Below, piece after piece: positions 52,929 through 64,000 of a DNA stretch of 64,000 nt. Every line of letters begins with the position of its first letter. Position 1 is the first letter of the stretch. The notes under the pieces are model-generated. The model did no database searches and had not been told where the DNA came from. It saw nothing but the letters and a program-made list of their open reading frames with translations. A program made the position numbers and the translations under genes. Origin of the DNA: Tyto alba (Eukaryota; Chordata; Aves; Strigiformes; Tytonidae); contig NW_024881296.1 in the NCBI RefSeq assembly GCF_018691265.1, positions 10,509,427 to 10,573,426 on the forward strand. The letters are read 5' to 3'.

Positions 52929-52934
52929 TTTATT
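52929..52934 (-). terminator. GREM2: GREM2 candidate poly(A) signal AATAAA
   Basis: TTTATT on the + strand reads AATAAA on the GREM2 strand, at the end of a long AT-rich stretch and with no nearer canonical hexamer found toward the stop. A second minus-strand AATAAA lies at 51517-51522, which would give a 3' UTR of about 3.8 kb. Both may be used. Confidence 0.6.
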
Positions 52935-55171
52935 ATTTAATCTATAATTTAATAGTAAACCTATAAAATAATTACATTATACTTAAAGCATTTCTTCATT
53001 TTTTGTTTTCATTTATAAAACAAGAATTAAATACAGTTTTAACCATTACAAGCTCAACTCAGTTTTTACATAAACACAGCTCCTAGAAGGAGCTTTAAGC
53101 TGCAGCATATTCATATTGCAAACTGGTGAAAAACCCAGGCAGGGCATAGCTTAAAGAAAAGATTCTTGCACATTTTTCTTAACTGAAGTTACTAGGGTGC
53201 TTTTCTCTCTCTCGTCCAAAACGCCTGGCTTTCAGTTCATTTCTTTCAAGTGAAGACTGAGATCCCCGGAGTCTTAGTGGACTACAGCTTCTGCCCCTGG
53301 CCCCCCGCCCCCCCTCCCCTCTCAAGCCTGGACCGAACGGTGCCCGTTCGGTGGCTGGCACGACGCTGGCAGCGCAGCAGCAGCAGCCTCTCCAGCAATG
53401 CCTGCGCGAGGAGCCTCCCTGTGCACTTCTGACACGCTGAAAGAGCACAGCAGAAAAGCCACGGCCGTTCACGTAATGGGGCTACCAGGCCTGGCCAACC
53501 TCATCCTGCCCGTGCCAATCCCCGTAAACCGCTTGGTGAGCTCTCGCGCGGAGCTCAGTCCCGAAAGCCTCTTAGAGCAGCCTGTCTCACCCAATAAAGA
53601 CCTGTGGCACCGAACCCCTGGCCGGCAAGAGTGCTAAACACGTTAACCCCTGGAAGCAGCTGCATGTGAAGAGGCTGTCGGGAAAGGGCTCCCGCAGCAA
53701 GCGGGTTTCACTAGATGCAGATGCTGAGCTGCGAGACATGCATCAGGGAGTCGGCGTGTCATTCTTAATTTGTAAGCTTCAGACAATTGAGCACGCACGG
53801 GCTTTTGGTTTGGGGGAAGGGGCTGGTTTGTTTTGAGGCACAGGATTTTAATGCAGCTGGGACTAATACGGATCAGAACTGTAACAAATGGGATATACAG
53901 GACATGCTAAACTCCATCAACTGAATAACAACATAGTATGATTTCAAATGAACTGCATGCATTCACCAACGCTGATTATGTAGGACTCAAAAACTGAGTG
54001 GACCACCAGTACTGTAGCAATTACAAGTTACTCTCTCCCTGCTCCCTACAGCTGTGACCCATTCCAGCAGTACTGACTGATGGGTTTGTCCTTTAACACT
54101 AACACAGTAACATGGTTTCCAATCATGGGAGAGACACCACTCCCAAAACCTGATGACACTGATGTAGCTTTTGTATTCAGTCCAGCGATGACCAAATTTT
54201 GTCCTTTGCGCGACAGTGCTTTTATACCTTAAGGGAAACATAGCTCCCTTAAGTGTTCTCAGCTCCTCTCCCACTACCCTCCCACCTTCCCCGGTCTGAG
54301 CAGGCATCAATACAAGGTCACAGATGGATGTTGTCCTTTTTTGGAGTAAGAAACACACATGTATCTAACACACAAAAACCTACCAAAAGCCTAGTTAAAC
54401 CATGTCCATTTTAAGCCAGGCAGCTGACCTAGCAACCGAGTCTCTTACTCAACATTATTTTAATCTCTGGCATATTCTTCCACAAGAAAAATATACATGG
54501 CTAGGTCTATAATACTTTAAACAGCTGTTTACTATAGCTAGGTTACAAAATAAACACTGCTGCAGAGACCACGTGTTCAATATACTCTAACCACAACAGC
54601 ACCAGAACCCACCCTCCGTCTGCTCTGTGGTCGCGGCGGCTGACCCAGCGCCTCGCCCTCTTCCCCTCGTTTCTTATCAGCCATTCAGACAACAAGCCCC
54701 GAACCATCTGTCATTGCACAATTGAAGTTGTCTTAAGGAGATGAGCCTCATCGGAGAGCCTCACTTGCTTTTCGCACATTACTCCTCGTTCCTCTCCCCC
54801 ATCTGCGCCCCCCGGTCCTGGGCAGCACCACAGCACTTCCAGGTGGGAGCAGCACGCTCCGGCCCCAAGCACGGGGGAGGCGTTCTCATCTTGTGGAGGG
54901 GACTGGAGTGTAGGGCAGAGGGCTTTACTCCACACAGTGGAAACATTTAATGCTGGATTCAGCCAACTGGTCGCTTAAGATGATCAATCCCAACTTCTGG
55001 GAGCCTGCTCCACTCCATAAGACTCAACCGCCAGACGGTATTGGAAATAAAATGAAACTTTATGGTGAAGTGCCTAACACAGCCCATTACAAAGCGTTAT
55101 TCCAGCAGGCAAACGACAAGGAACCTTTCCTTGCTGGAGAGATGCCTCCTGAAAGAAAACAAAACACACAC

Positions 55172-55172
<1 letters not shown>

Positions 55173-55202
<30 letters not shown>
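55173..55202 (-). repeat. A30 run (U30 in GREM2 mRNA)
   Basis: Thirty A on the + strand, so a U30 in the sense 3' UTR, starting about 112 bases after the GREM2 stop. It is followed in the sense direction by GGTGTGTG and a pyrimidine-rich stretch ending in CAG. Confidence 0.95.
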
Positions 55203-55204
<2 letters not shown>

Positions 55205-55313
55205 AAAGAAACGAAGAAACAAACCAGCAAAATGGACAGTCTGCTCAGTGGGAGAGGAGACGCAGCAGTAAATCTGATGGGGGCAACACCAAGCCGTAGC
55301 TCCTTGCCCACTC

Positions 55314-55820
55314 TCACAGTTTGCCTGAGCTGTTAAGATTCACAGACATGCACCGGCACTGCTTGACCTTCTGAATTTTCTTGAGTCGGAAAGGTGGGTC
55401 CAGCTCAGGGCACTCCAGCTGCACGGTCGAAGAGGTGACCTTGTGCGGCTTGCAGAAAGCACAGGACTGGAAGGACTCCTCCTCCTTCTTCACGTGCCGC
55501 GGGATGTAGAAGGAGTTGCACTGCCCATAGCAGAAGCGGTTGATGATGGTGCGGCTGACGCAGCCCTCCTCGCTGACAGTCTGCCGCAGGGGCTGCGTCT
55601 TGCACCAGTCGCTCTTGAGGTACTTCCTCTCGGTGACCACGAGGGCCTCCTGGCTGGAGGCCAGCACCTCCTTGTTCAGCTGCTGCCTCCGCTCCGAGTG
55701 GTTGCTGCTGCTGTCTTTGTAAGGGGAGGGAATGGCGCCTGCGGGACGGTTTTTCCTGGTGTCTGTCACTTGGACCAGCGCTGCCATCAGGAAAACGGAC
55801 AAGGCAAATCTCCGAATCAT
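55314..55820 (-). CDS. GREM2: Gremlin-2 (PRDC), secreted BMP antagonist
   Basis: A complete 168-residue protein, the same length as mammalian GREM2. A signal peptide covers about residues 1-21 (basic MIRR, hydrophobic FALSVFLMAALVQV, cleavage near TDT-RK). A basic N-terminal arm follows (RKNRPAGAIPSPYK), then the conserved EVLASSQEALVVTERKYLKS block. The DAN-family cystine-knot domain runs from about residue 73 to 157, with nine Cys at 73, 87, 97, 101, 120, 123, 137, 155 and 157. Sequons lie at Asn40 (NHS) and Asn163 (NSS). Such proteins are secreted and bind BMP2/4/7 as noncovalent dimers, blocking receptor access. GREM1 is excluded by AGAIPSPYKD and the DPPFRLKKIQ segment, which are GREM2-type. 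The start is MIRRF because the upstream in-frame ATG (55838) lies in the intron, before the splice acceptor. The whole coding sequence is in one exon, as in other vertebrates. It is GC-rich against AT-rich flanks. Confidence 0.98.
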   Translation of the reverse strand: MIRRFALSVFLMAALVQVTDTRKNRPAGAIPSPYKDSSSNHSERRQQLNKEVLASSQEALVVTERKYLKSDWCKTQPLRQTVSEEGCVSRTIINRFCYGQCNSFYIPRHVKKEEESFQSCAFCKPHKVTSSTVQLECPELDPPFRLKKIQKVKQCRCMSVNLNSSGKL

Positions 55821-55845
55821 CCTGCAACAGCAACACAAGTAGCTG
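55821..55845 (-). promoter_or_regulatory. GREM2: GREM2 exon 2 splice acceptor
   Basis: On the minus strand a tract reading TTGTGTTGCTGTTGCAG ends at 55822, so the exon begins with the single base at 55821, directly before the ATG at 55820. This matches the known GREM2 layout of a noncoding first exon joined to a coding second exon. It also fixes the start codon. Confidence 0.85.
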
Positions 55846-58800
55846 TTAGGAGAGACGCGTTTTCAGACCACGGAACTTTAATGGCGTTGAGCTTTACGCG
55901 TGCTTTTAGAAGAAGTGGAGATCTTACCGCCTTTGTAATCGCACCACTTTTCCTCTGAGATTAGCTTTACCCTAGGGTGATTATTTAGCACGAAGAAGCC
56001 AGACCCTGTGGAAAGCCACATCGCTCCCCACCAGCCCCTACCCCCACTAAGCTCTTCAACTATTCCTTTTCCCCCCACAGGGACGCTGCTGCTTTGACCG
56101 CTGAAGCAGTGATTTTACCGACGCTTCAGCCAGAAAGGTTTCCTCCTTCTCTAGGAAATCCCAGTCCAAACAGCTGGGCAAGCTCCTGGCTAGCAAAGGC
56201 TCAGGAGACTCCTGCCAATACTGTCACAGCTGATTTGGGGGCAGGGGCAGGGAATACCAGGTTACACAAGGTGAACGCCCGCCTGCCTCTCCAGCCCCCG
56301 AATCCTTGCCCAGCCTCGTTCCACACAGAAGTAGCGAGAGGTGTCCAAAAGCATATTTTTATTGTTTTAAATTGCTTCTGAAGTTTCTTGGGGCTGTTAT
56401 GGAACTTACAGGCTTGCATTTGTTGTCTTTGTGGGAGGCCGAAAACTTGATGGATTTATTCTTGCAGTAAGAGGAAATGCTTAAACACAGTTTTGAGGAC
56501 TTCATTACTACAACGCCTCTTAGGCAAATGGTTTAAGAAGGTTTGTAAACAGGAGAAATTTCAAAATTTATTTTAGATGTTAAGGAAGAGGGGAGAGCAT
56601 AAGCCAGTTGCTAGGTTAAAAGAGTCAGCCAGTTGGCAAAAACATTTTTTCCTATGGTTGTCTATTAGGGTTTCTTGTTCTGTGGAGCATCTCTTACCAG
56701 CTCTTGGATTTTAATCAACCACTTGTCCAATTCATTTTAGTGATGTGTCTCAATGCACTTCCAGGATATCAGAATAGACGTACTAAATTTCCTCATAAAG
56801 TCAATGCTCATCCATGAACTGCCACAACTCATTTGACAGTTCATGTCACATCATTCTCCCTGGGAAGGGAGAACAGAAGGTCTCTAGGGTGTCAAAAGTG
56901 TGTCAAGCCCAGAAGCTTCCCCTTCAGAGGCAAGGACACTTCAAGTGTTTCTAAAAGTGCTCTGCTCACCTTTGTGGACTATATTTTTATAATAGCGTAC
57001 AGAAGAAACGCTCATCCCTTTCTTCCCAGTAAAGCTTCAAACCCTTCCAAGTAATTATTTTTTTTTTCCTTTACGGTGATGCCATTACAAAAAATACCAT
57101 CATACCAGTAAATATAGATATGTCTAATACTACAGACATTTGAGAAGTTGCATAGGTATCTTAACGTGAAAACACGCCATTCTCCACACACCAACAGATC
57201 AAAAAACTGTTTGCAGCAAAGGTGCAAGAGAAGACGACAAGAGCACTAACAAACACTTCTCACCTAACAAAGCAGACCTAACGTATTTAACCCCTACGGA
57301 GATAAAGAGAAGGAACCTGTGTAGCAGACTAAGCAAGATAACATCCCTTTAGGTGATTTTCTAAGTTTATGAGATCTCAGTGTCAAGACTTTGATCAAAT
57401 TTCTAAGGGGAGAGGTTTGAAGTGTTGAGGGAAAGTGCTAATCCTATAGTTGTGAATGGAGGACGTTCTGATGCAGAGTTAAATTTCACCAGACTGTGCG
57501 CCTGAAACAGAACCATCTTTAAATGGAAACCAGTAATTCTAAAGCCCAAATAAGCTCATTCATCTCTAACCATGCCAGCTGCCCACTGACACCCATTGTA
57601 GTCATGGGTACTTTAAGTCAGTGGCCTATTTTCACACTGCTTAGCATTCAGCACACAAGTCCAGATGTTTTGTCCAGAGTCTTTAAATGAAGCAAGACTA
57701 GACTTGGCTTTGCTCGCAGGTATTGTCGCCAAGACCATTGGATGTCAACCCACACAGCCAGGCCAAAACCTAATCAGGTAATTAGTTTCAGTTGAATATA
57801 GTGTTCCATGCTTCCTTTCAAACTGTTCTCATGTTATTCTGCACTGATGGCTGCATTTCAGTAGTGGATAAAATAACTGATCCCCACTGCTTTGTGTTTT
57901 ACATAGAAAGGGGAGGAAAAAACCCAGGAGTTACAAGTCTACATCTTCTAGAAAAAGACAGAGGGGAGCTCTCCACAAGATGCCTTATGACAACACTCCT
58001 CAGGAGTACTCTTCCACTCTCCCCTTGAAATGCAGGCCCACAAAGCAATTGTGATAACTACTGTCCTTCATGGAGGGAGTTTGGCCCTTTTCATTAGGGG
58101 TATCGCCTCGCCAGTCTCACTCCTCTGATCCTGCAGGGGATGAGGATGGTACAGGCCCAGAGGCACATCAGGAGAAGAGATGCACTCTTTCCCCTGCTCC
58201 TTCGTCTTTCCTTTGGGAAACCCTGACTTGCCACACCCACCTTTTCTCATCACAAAACGTAACTTGAAACCATTTCCCTTTCGTGTCAAGGAGGGGGTCA
58301 AGTAGAAATCCTACGTAGGAATTAAGGAAAGCTGACAGAGGGCTAACAACTTAAAATCTACAATATAGAGAAACATTATAGTAGCTTTCTAATTACTGAA
58401 ATAGTTTTATGTAGGCATGGAGAGCCCTTCAACAGAGTAAGTAGGATTTATCCAGTAAGTCTACGTTCATAACTAATAAAGCATTATTAATCAAAGCCAC
58501 TATTGTAAACCGAATGCTGCAATACATGTTAGCAAGTACTTCTACAGACAGGTAGGAATGCACCACCTATTTCTGTCATTGATCCTTATCAAACCTGTAC
58601 CTTACAATGTTTACATAATAGAATAATAATCTATTTTACACTTGCAGGTCAAACGTGCATCCTGTCAGGTTGTGGAATTTCTAATCACAGGGTTGCCCCT
58701 TACTAGCCTGCAAATCACCCCTTTCTAAGCCCTGGTACACAAACCCCCTATTCAAGCAAGTAAGGGTGCAAACAAGGTCACCTGGTACCAGGAACATGCC

Positions 58801-59464
58801 AAGGAATACATGTATTTTCGGTGCTCACATGCAAAGAGAAGAGAAACCTCAGTGTTCTCAGAGAAACAGAACATTTTGGTAAAGTCGGTGTGAATGCAAA
58901 GCAACATGGTGAATGCTGCCTGTCTGCAGACAGAGTGGGATGAGAAGAAACACAAAACGTACTGGAGGAGAACTTGGCTTCTGGCAAGAACAGGGCAGTT
59001 CTGTCCTACTTAGATGTCACAGAATTGAACAGCATGTGGCTGAGACCAGGCAAGCGAGAACTGCCTCAAGAGACCAACGCCTCTAAAACTTGCACAAATG
59101 CCGGGCTGGGCGCAGTGTTCCCATGGCACTGGGGGGCTCCCCACGGCACAGCTGGCAGAAGCTCCCGTGTGACAGTTTTCAGCTTCTCCAACCATCATTG
59201 CCAGCTGCTGCCAGCTCCTCCCACCCCTTTTTTCCAGCGTGCTAGCCGATGCAGAAAACAACTTAAGCTTAGACTACACACCGAATAAGGCCTAGCTGCA
59301 TTAACATTTCACATGCTAAGTTTTTCTCCCTTCGAGATAAGGAAATCACCATCAAGTATGAGTTCATAAACTCATCAAACCCGTCATGCTGCAGCTGGGC
59401 TATCAGGTATCCAGGAGTGTGAAAAATCTTGGCCTAGGAGGCAAGAACACCAAGATCCAGCTCT

Positions 59465-59525
59465 GTAATCCGGAGAGGTCAGGGCACTCAGCTAGGAAGG
59501 GAAGACCCAGGATCACTGTGTCTAC
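59465..59525 (+). repeat. Possible tRNA-derived SINE fossil
   Basis: The stretch with GGTCAGGGCACTCAGCTAGG followed by GAAGACCCAGGATCACTG resembles the A-box-to-B-box part of a sauropsid tRNA-type SINE (GGTTAGGGCACTCAGCTGGG...AGACCCAGGTTCAATTCC). Diverged, ends unclear, recognised by eye. Confidence 0.45.
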
Positions 59526-62500
59526 CCTTAGCTTTATTTCTTGTTTGTATCCAATTACTGTGTAACATAAAATATCTACCAAGGCAGGCTCCCTCTTGCA
59601 TACTGACCTTCTGGCCCTATAACTCATGCATTCTTGAAAGCAATCCAGCTCCGGGAGCAGGACAGGCAGCAGTGTAATCCCCAAAATAGCCTATAGTTTT
59701 GCAGTTAGGGAACTTCTCTGGGAATTGGAGTCTCAGATTTGACCTCAGAATTCAAGTGCATCGCTTTTGGAGAAGTCCCCCAATGCCGAAGTGGGTGCTA
59801 CGGTCTGAAAGACAGGGCAGGAGGTAACGGCAGCGCCCATCTGTGCTGAGCGACTGCTCCACCGTTTCTTCTGGTTTTCAAAGGCGTAACTCCAGTTTCT
59901 AAGCTAAGGATGCAGTTTCTGACTAGGAATTCCCATTTTGTAGATCAGCCCACTTCAGGGTTACAGGTGGACCGAAAGAGAGAGGGATGTAACTGGAAGA
60001 TTACCGTGGTATTTTATGTTAGCTGCTCAGGAAATCAGCAGGTGTGAGACTCATTTGTTTGCTTTAGCATGCAACACCTACAAGGCACTCGGCATTATTG
60101 GCATTCCTCGAAGCATCCAACTCTCTGACACAGATATGTCACACAATCATCTCCTCTTCACCAGGCCGTCCTGGGAGGGGTTCAGGAAAAAAGCCACAGC
60201 CAGTGATTTAAAAAAAAAAAAAAAAAATTTGCAAAACCTGTCTTACCATGGAACTTGAGAGCCTACCTGTTTAGCTTAGTTACAGGATGGATTCAGCCTG
60301 TAAATACATGCGGAAGATTTAGTACTGTAAACCTATCCTACATCCATCAAAAGCACTGTAAGAGCCAATGACTGGTAAGATTATCATCTTATTCAGAGGT
60401 ACTTTACTTCTTGAAAATTTTGAATTCAAATAACAGCTGAAGAGGTTTTGCCTTGGAAAACAGTTTCTCTTCAACTACCAGCAAAAGGCAGGAATCACAG
60501 GCTAGGTTAAATCAGGCATGGTTCTGTCGCACAGTACATACACAGTCACATTTCATCACCTGCATCACTCTTACAGTTTCTATCCTGCCAATTTCAGAGA
60601 CACAAGAGCTCTCCCCTTTGGGATCAGCTATTCAGCTGACTGTGGGAATCCCTGCTACCAAAACTTTTCTACTCCCCACTTACTTTCATATCAGACCTAG
60701 TCAAAAAAGAATCTGCATAAAACAGCTGTATGTACATTAATGTAAGAACATGGTGTACATGGTTAGTTCTCAGCATTTAAGATGGGACACAAGAAGTGTT
60801 CCTTGAAGACAAGCCAGGCAATAACTTTTCAAAGAACTAAAACTTGGCTTTAGCAACAGATGTGGGAAGCCAGGAAATATCAGATTCTCTACCAGGAAGC
60901 CAAAAATGCTATTTATTTAATTTATTAATGGTTAGGCATGATTCTAATGGTACAATGTTCAAATAAAGACTATACAAATCAGGCATCTTTGTGCATGGTA
61001 GGCATTTGGTGCTAACTTCTCCCTTTTAAGTATCCTTTGGAAACTATTGCTCCTGTTTCTCAACAACGTCAGCAATAACTGAACGCTGTAGTATATCTTT
61101 CTTTTCACAGAGCCATGGGCCTCTTAAGTAAATCATTCCATCATTAATAGATTCTCATGATTGAATTGCCAAGACTGAGGCCAGCCACAACAACAAAACA
61201 CGTAGGAGGCGGGGGGGACATATAAAAACCCTCAGAAAAAAACAGTACTGCAGCTAGAATGTGTTATTCAGATTATTCAGGTACAAAATCATGGCATTTT
61301 AGCAGTGAAGAAGAGTTACCATATACTAGGAATACTAAGCATCACTTTTTAAAAACACTGCATGCAACAACAAAGGCAGTAATTGTTTCAAAACCAATAA
61401 TGAATGCCATTACAAGCAGAAATTTTTTTCATTCTTGCCCTCTAAGAACCTTCTATAGCGATATGAGAGAAAGCTATTTCATTGCATCACAGCCCTAACA
61501 ATAGGTGGTAGAGGGAGGAAACATTCTCTTCAGACTTAATAAACTCCTTGCACCCTCACTGGCTGGCTTGCATGGAGATCCTTTCTCCTCTCCATCCTTC
61601 CCTCTCCTCCCCACCAAGGAGATCCGTCCTCCTCTCTCCTTCACACCAGCACCTCTCCCCCCGAGAGGCCCAAGCATACCCACGGGGAACACCACGAAGC
61701 TGTGAAGGAAACCAGAGAGGTCTGCCTGCAGGCTGGACACCTCAGGAACCATACTGTCCTGTCCAGGCTCCTGTTCTGTTTTGGGAAGGGGAAGGTGGGG
61801 CTGGGTTTCACTGATGCCAGCCTGTGTTCCTCAGAAGAAGACAGCATTCCCCCCAAAATGCCAAAACTTAGAAATTGTCCTCCTCAAGATAGTTCCTGAA
61901 GACTCTGAATTTAAAATATTGAAAAACAAAGCACATCATACACAAAACTAAAGTACACAGAACAAAGACATTGGTGGGGACAGTCTATGCTAAGATAAAT
62001 CTAGTTAAAAGCAACTCAGAGGATTCTGCTTCATACTAATTTCAGCTCTCACTACAAATTTTCTACAACCAAGAGCTTTATCTTGATTTTTTTTCTGAAA
62101 GGTTAAAGCTGGGAGTTTAAAAGTATTCCTGGTCCATGCACAAAAGTATAAGAGGAATCAAGGGCTCAACCAAAAACCCCCATCATATCCAGCAACGTGT
62201 AATGTGTCAGGTATGTTATTTTTAGGTCACGAGCAATTAAGAAGAAAACTTGAGGGTAAACTCACCCTTAACACTGAACCCAACCTGCTCAAATTATGGA
62301 GTTTTCCTTAATATTTTATCCTCTATCTTTCTTATCTACCTTTACTGCCTCCAGAAATTCATGTTTATAACCGCTGAACCATTGCCTCCTTCAGGAGCTT
62401 GAGACAAGCTTGTTTGAAACAGGTTAGAATGCAGCTACTCACTTCATCAGAGTTAAGAGGTCGCATTACTCCAACGCTCTTCTTTGCACTGACATCCTGC

Positions 62501-62603
62501 CAGAAAGTACTTTGATTTAAATATTGTATTACTGATCTACGGTATTAGGCTCTCTACAGGCTGAAACCTTCCTATCTTGCATAGCTTCTAAACCTGTGCT
62601 TCA

Positions 62604-62604
<1 letters not shown>

Positions 62605-62632
<28 letters not shown>
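62605..62632 (+). repeat. Poly(T) run, 28 bases
   Basis: An uninterrupted T28 in GREM2 intron 1 (A28 on the gene strand). Confidence 0.97.
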
Positions 62633-62635
<3 letters not shown>

Positions 62636-62795
62636 TAGTATTAGTACTGGACGAATTGAAAGAAGTTTCTAATCTTTTAAAGCCAGACAAGGAGTTTGTG
62701 AGGAGAGTCACTGAAGATTTCATTAGCCGAGATATCAGTTTTTATCTGTTATATCCAAGATATGAACTAGAATTCAAGAAGACTGGAGGCAGGTA

Positions 62796-62846
62796 GGGGG
62801 CTGGGGGTGGGGAGCAGGGAGGCACTGGAAGGGGGGGTGGGGGGGG
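62796..62846 (+). repeat. G-rich tract with quadruplex potential
   Basis: Several runs of four or more G (GGGGG, GGGGG, GGGG, GGGGGGG, GGGGGGG) within about 50 bases, on the strand opposite to GREM2. It meets the usual four-run quadruplex pattern. Confidence 0.85.
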
Positions 62847-64000
62847 TGAAGTATTGGTGAATCCAGCCCTGGTATTTTTCTTTGAGATACATTCACTAAC
62901 ACTTACGTCCATGATAAATACCAGTGCTTCCCCAAAATCACGTACACATACAATAAATGCAATTACTACGGCTATCACCCAACAAGAACAAAATAATGAA
63001 GGAAACCATGCTCCAAGTTGATTTGTTTTTTAAGACTAAATGTCAGCCAGGTAATACAGTGAAGTAAGACACTATCAACTTCATACTGCCCTGTATTTAC
63101 CAGTAGCAAAGATTTGATTCCACAACTGTGTCAGCATTTATTATTTTAACACAGGAAAGGTAAAATAAAGAGGAGGAAGAAAAGCTGCAAGAAATGTAAA
63201 AACTAAGTCATCCTACAGTAGCTCTGGTAATGCGGCAATGCCATTTTCTGGGGAACATGAATACACAGAACTCTGATTGAATACTGACAGGTAACTGGGC
63301 AAAGGATTTTTAGAATATTGTTATGATTAAAACTTCTAAATTTTGTTGCAATTTCAGCTTCAGGAACTTGTGGTTTTAAAGCCAACCACAGACAAATGTC
63401 TGCCTGGTGAGCACATGTGAATTGTCCCAAGCAGAGTGAGATGTCCTACTCAGAAGTGTCTGGGTAGTCATCAGTACTGGCAGCACATGCAACACTAGGG
63501 AAAAAAGGGGGAGTGGGAGGAGGGAAAAACCCACAAAATAAAACCAGATTTCTGCTTGCTGTCCATGAGGTTGATTTTCTTTCTCTCAACCTGGTTTTGG
63601 AGAATGCTACAGTCAGGGGGTGGAAGGAATAAATAAAAGACCTTGGATACAAGGAGAATAGCTTTTTGGAAAGGACTGAAAGCTAGTTCTCCTATGAATC
63701 TAAAAAATGTCCCTTTGCAAGAGTGAACCAGGTTGAAAAGTTTCTTGTTCCCCTTTTCAGTGTTCCTCAGCTTTTCAGCAGGAGATAAAGAGCCCCAAAC
63801 AGGCAAGTCAGTTCTGTTTGCACATGAACATTTTGTCCAGAAAGCAATAATAGCCTACATTTAACTTTATTCTTCTGTGCAGAAGGCAGCTGGTACACTC
63901 CCATTTGGCAGCGTTTCATTCAGGAGAAAACAGCAGACTTCTGCCCTTGGGAAACTAAAAACTAAATCAGAAGGGAAGCGGTGGCTTAAGCAAATGTCTT

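Larger units (their letters stand above)
52910..55313 (-). other. GREM2: GREM2 3' UTR (3' end approximate)
   Basis: From the GREM2 stop leftward to just past a minus-strand AATAAA (52929-52934), about 2.4 kb, fitting a gene known for a multi-kilobase 3' UTR. It contains a U30 tract in the sense RNA (55173-55202), GC-rich patches (about 53280-53400 and 54610-54665) and an AT-rich terminal 130 bases. Frames inside it on both strands (for example 53179-53472 minus and 54950-55336 plus) have no family resemblance and are treated as chance. Confidence 0.65.
55822..64000 (-). other. GREM2: GREM2 intron 1 (3' part; exon 1 outside window)
   Basis: Intronic sequence upstream of the GREM2 coding exon. 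In mammals this intron is very long, so the promoter and 5' UTR exon should lie to the right of the window. It holds an A17-type run (about 60209-60226), a T28 run (62605-62632), a G-rich stretch (62796-62846) and a tRNA-SINE-like fossil (59465-59525). No second gene was recognised. Frames of 60-100 residues on both strands have no domain. Confidence 0.75.

Noticed and set aside
55821..55838. Upstream in-frame ATG giving GREM2 six extra residues (MCCCCR)
   Set aside because: These codons lie before a clear splice acceptor. MIRRF begins a normal signal peptide and gives the family length of 168.
55443..55958. 171-residue + strand frame and a 143-residue minus frame (55405-55836) over GREM2
   Set aside because: Both are shadows of the GC-rich GREM2 coding exon in other frames. 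The composition mirrors its codons.
1..64000. Search for CRISPR arrays, operons, prophage, endogenous retrovirus or intact transposase genes
   Set aside because: Nothing supports any of these. The window is vertebrate intron, UTR and exon sequence.

Overview
The window is vertebrate nuclear DNA, most likely from a sauropsid and probably a bird. It is AT-rich and intron-dominated. I see no Alu-, L1- or ERV-like elements, only worn fragments that resemble ancient amniote SINEs, plus short homopolymer and A-rich tracts. The species call is an inference from compact introns, low repeat load and the residues of the two genes. No bacterial-style genes, operons, CRISPR arrays or intact mobile elements are present. 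Almost all short open reading frames here are chance frames in introns or UTRs.

Layout, left to right. Positions 1 to about 49,430 are the 3' end of FMN2 (formin-2) on the + strand. Five coding exons (1839-1931, 15646-15697, 30940-31089, 46090-46171, 47585-47611) join in perfect phase. They encode about the last 134 residues: the end of the FH2 actin-nucleation domain and the basic Spire-binding tail. The introns are 13.7, 15.2, 15.0 and 1.4 kb. A 3' UTR of about 1.8 kb ends at a poly(A) signal at 49,402. Positions about 49,430-52,910 are a 3.5 kb gap between two convergent genes. Positions about 52,910-55,313 are the probable 3' UTR of GREM2, which lies on the minus strand. Positions 55,314-55,820 hold the complete 168-residue GREM2 (Gremlin-2/PRDC) coding sequence in one exon, with a splice acceptor one base before the ATG. 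Positions 55,822-64,000 are the GREM2 intron leading back to a 5' UTR exon and promoter outside the window.

The tail-to-tail FMN2/GREM2 pair mirrors the paralogous FMN1/GREM1 locus. There, distal enhancers for the BMP antagonist gene lie inside introns of the formin gene. The main hypothesis from this window is therefore that the large FMN2 3' introns carry GREM2 regulatory elements. Other points for a second look are a strong decoy splice acceptor before FMN2 exon B, a membrane-segment-like alternative C-terminus if the last FMN2 intron is retained, G/C homopolymer runs of 25 and 22 bases, a compound inverted repeat in FMN2 intron A/B, and several ancient SINE fossils. I did not find a previously undescribed system.
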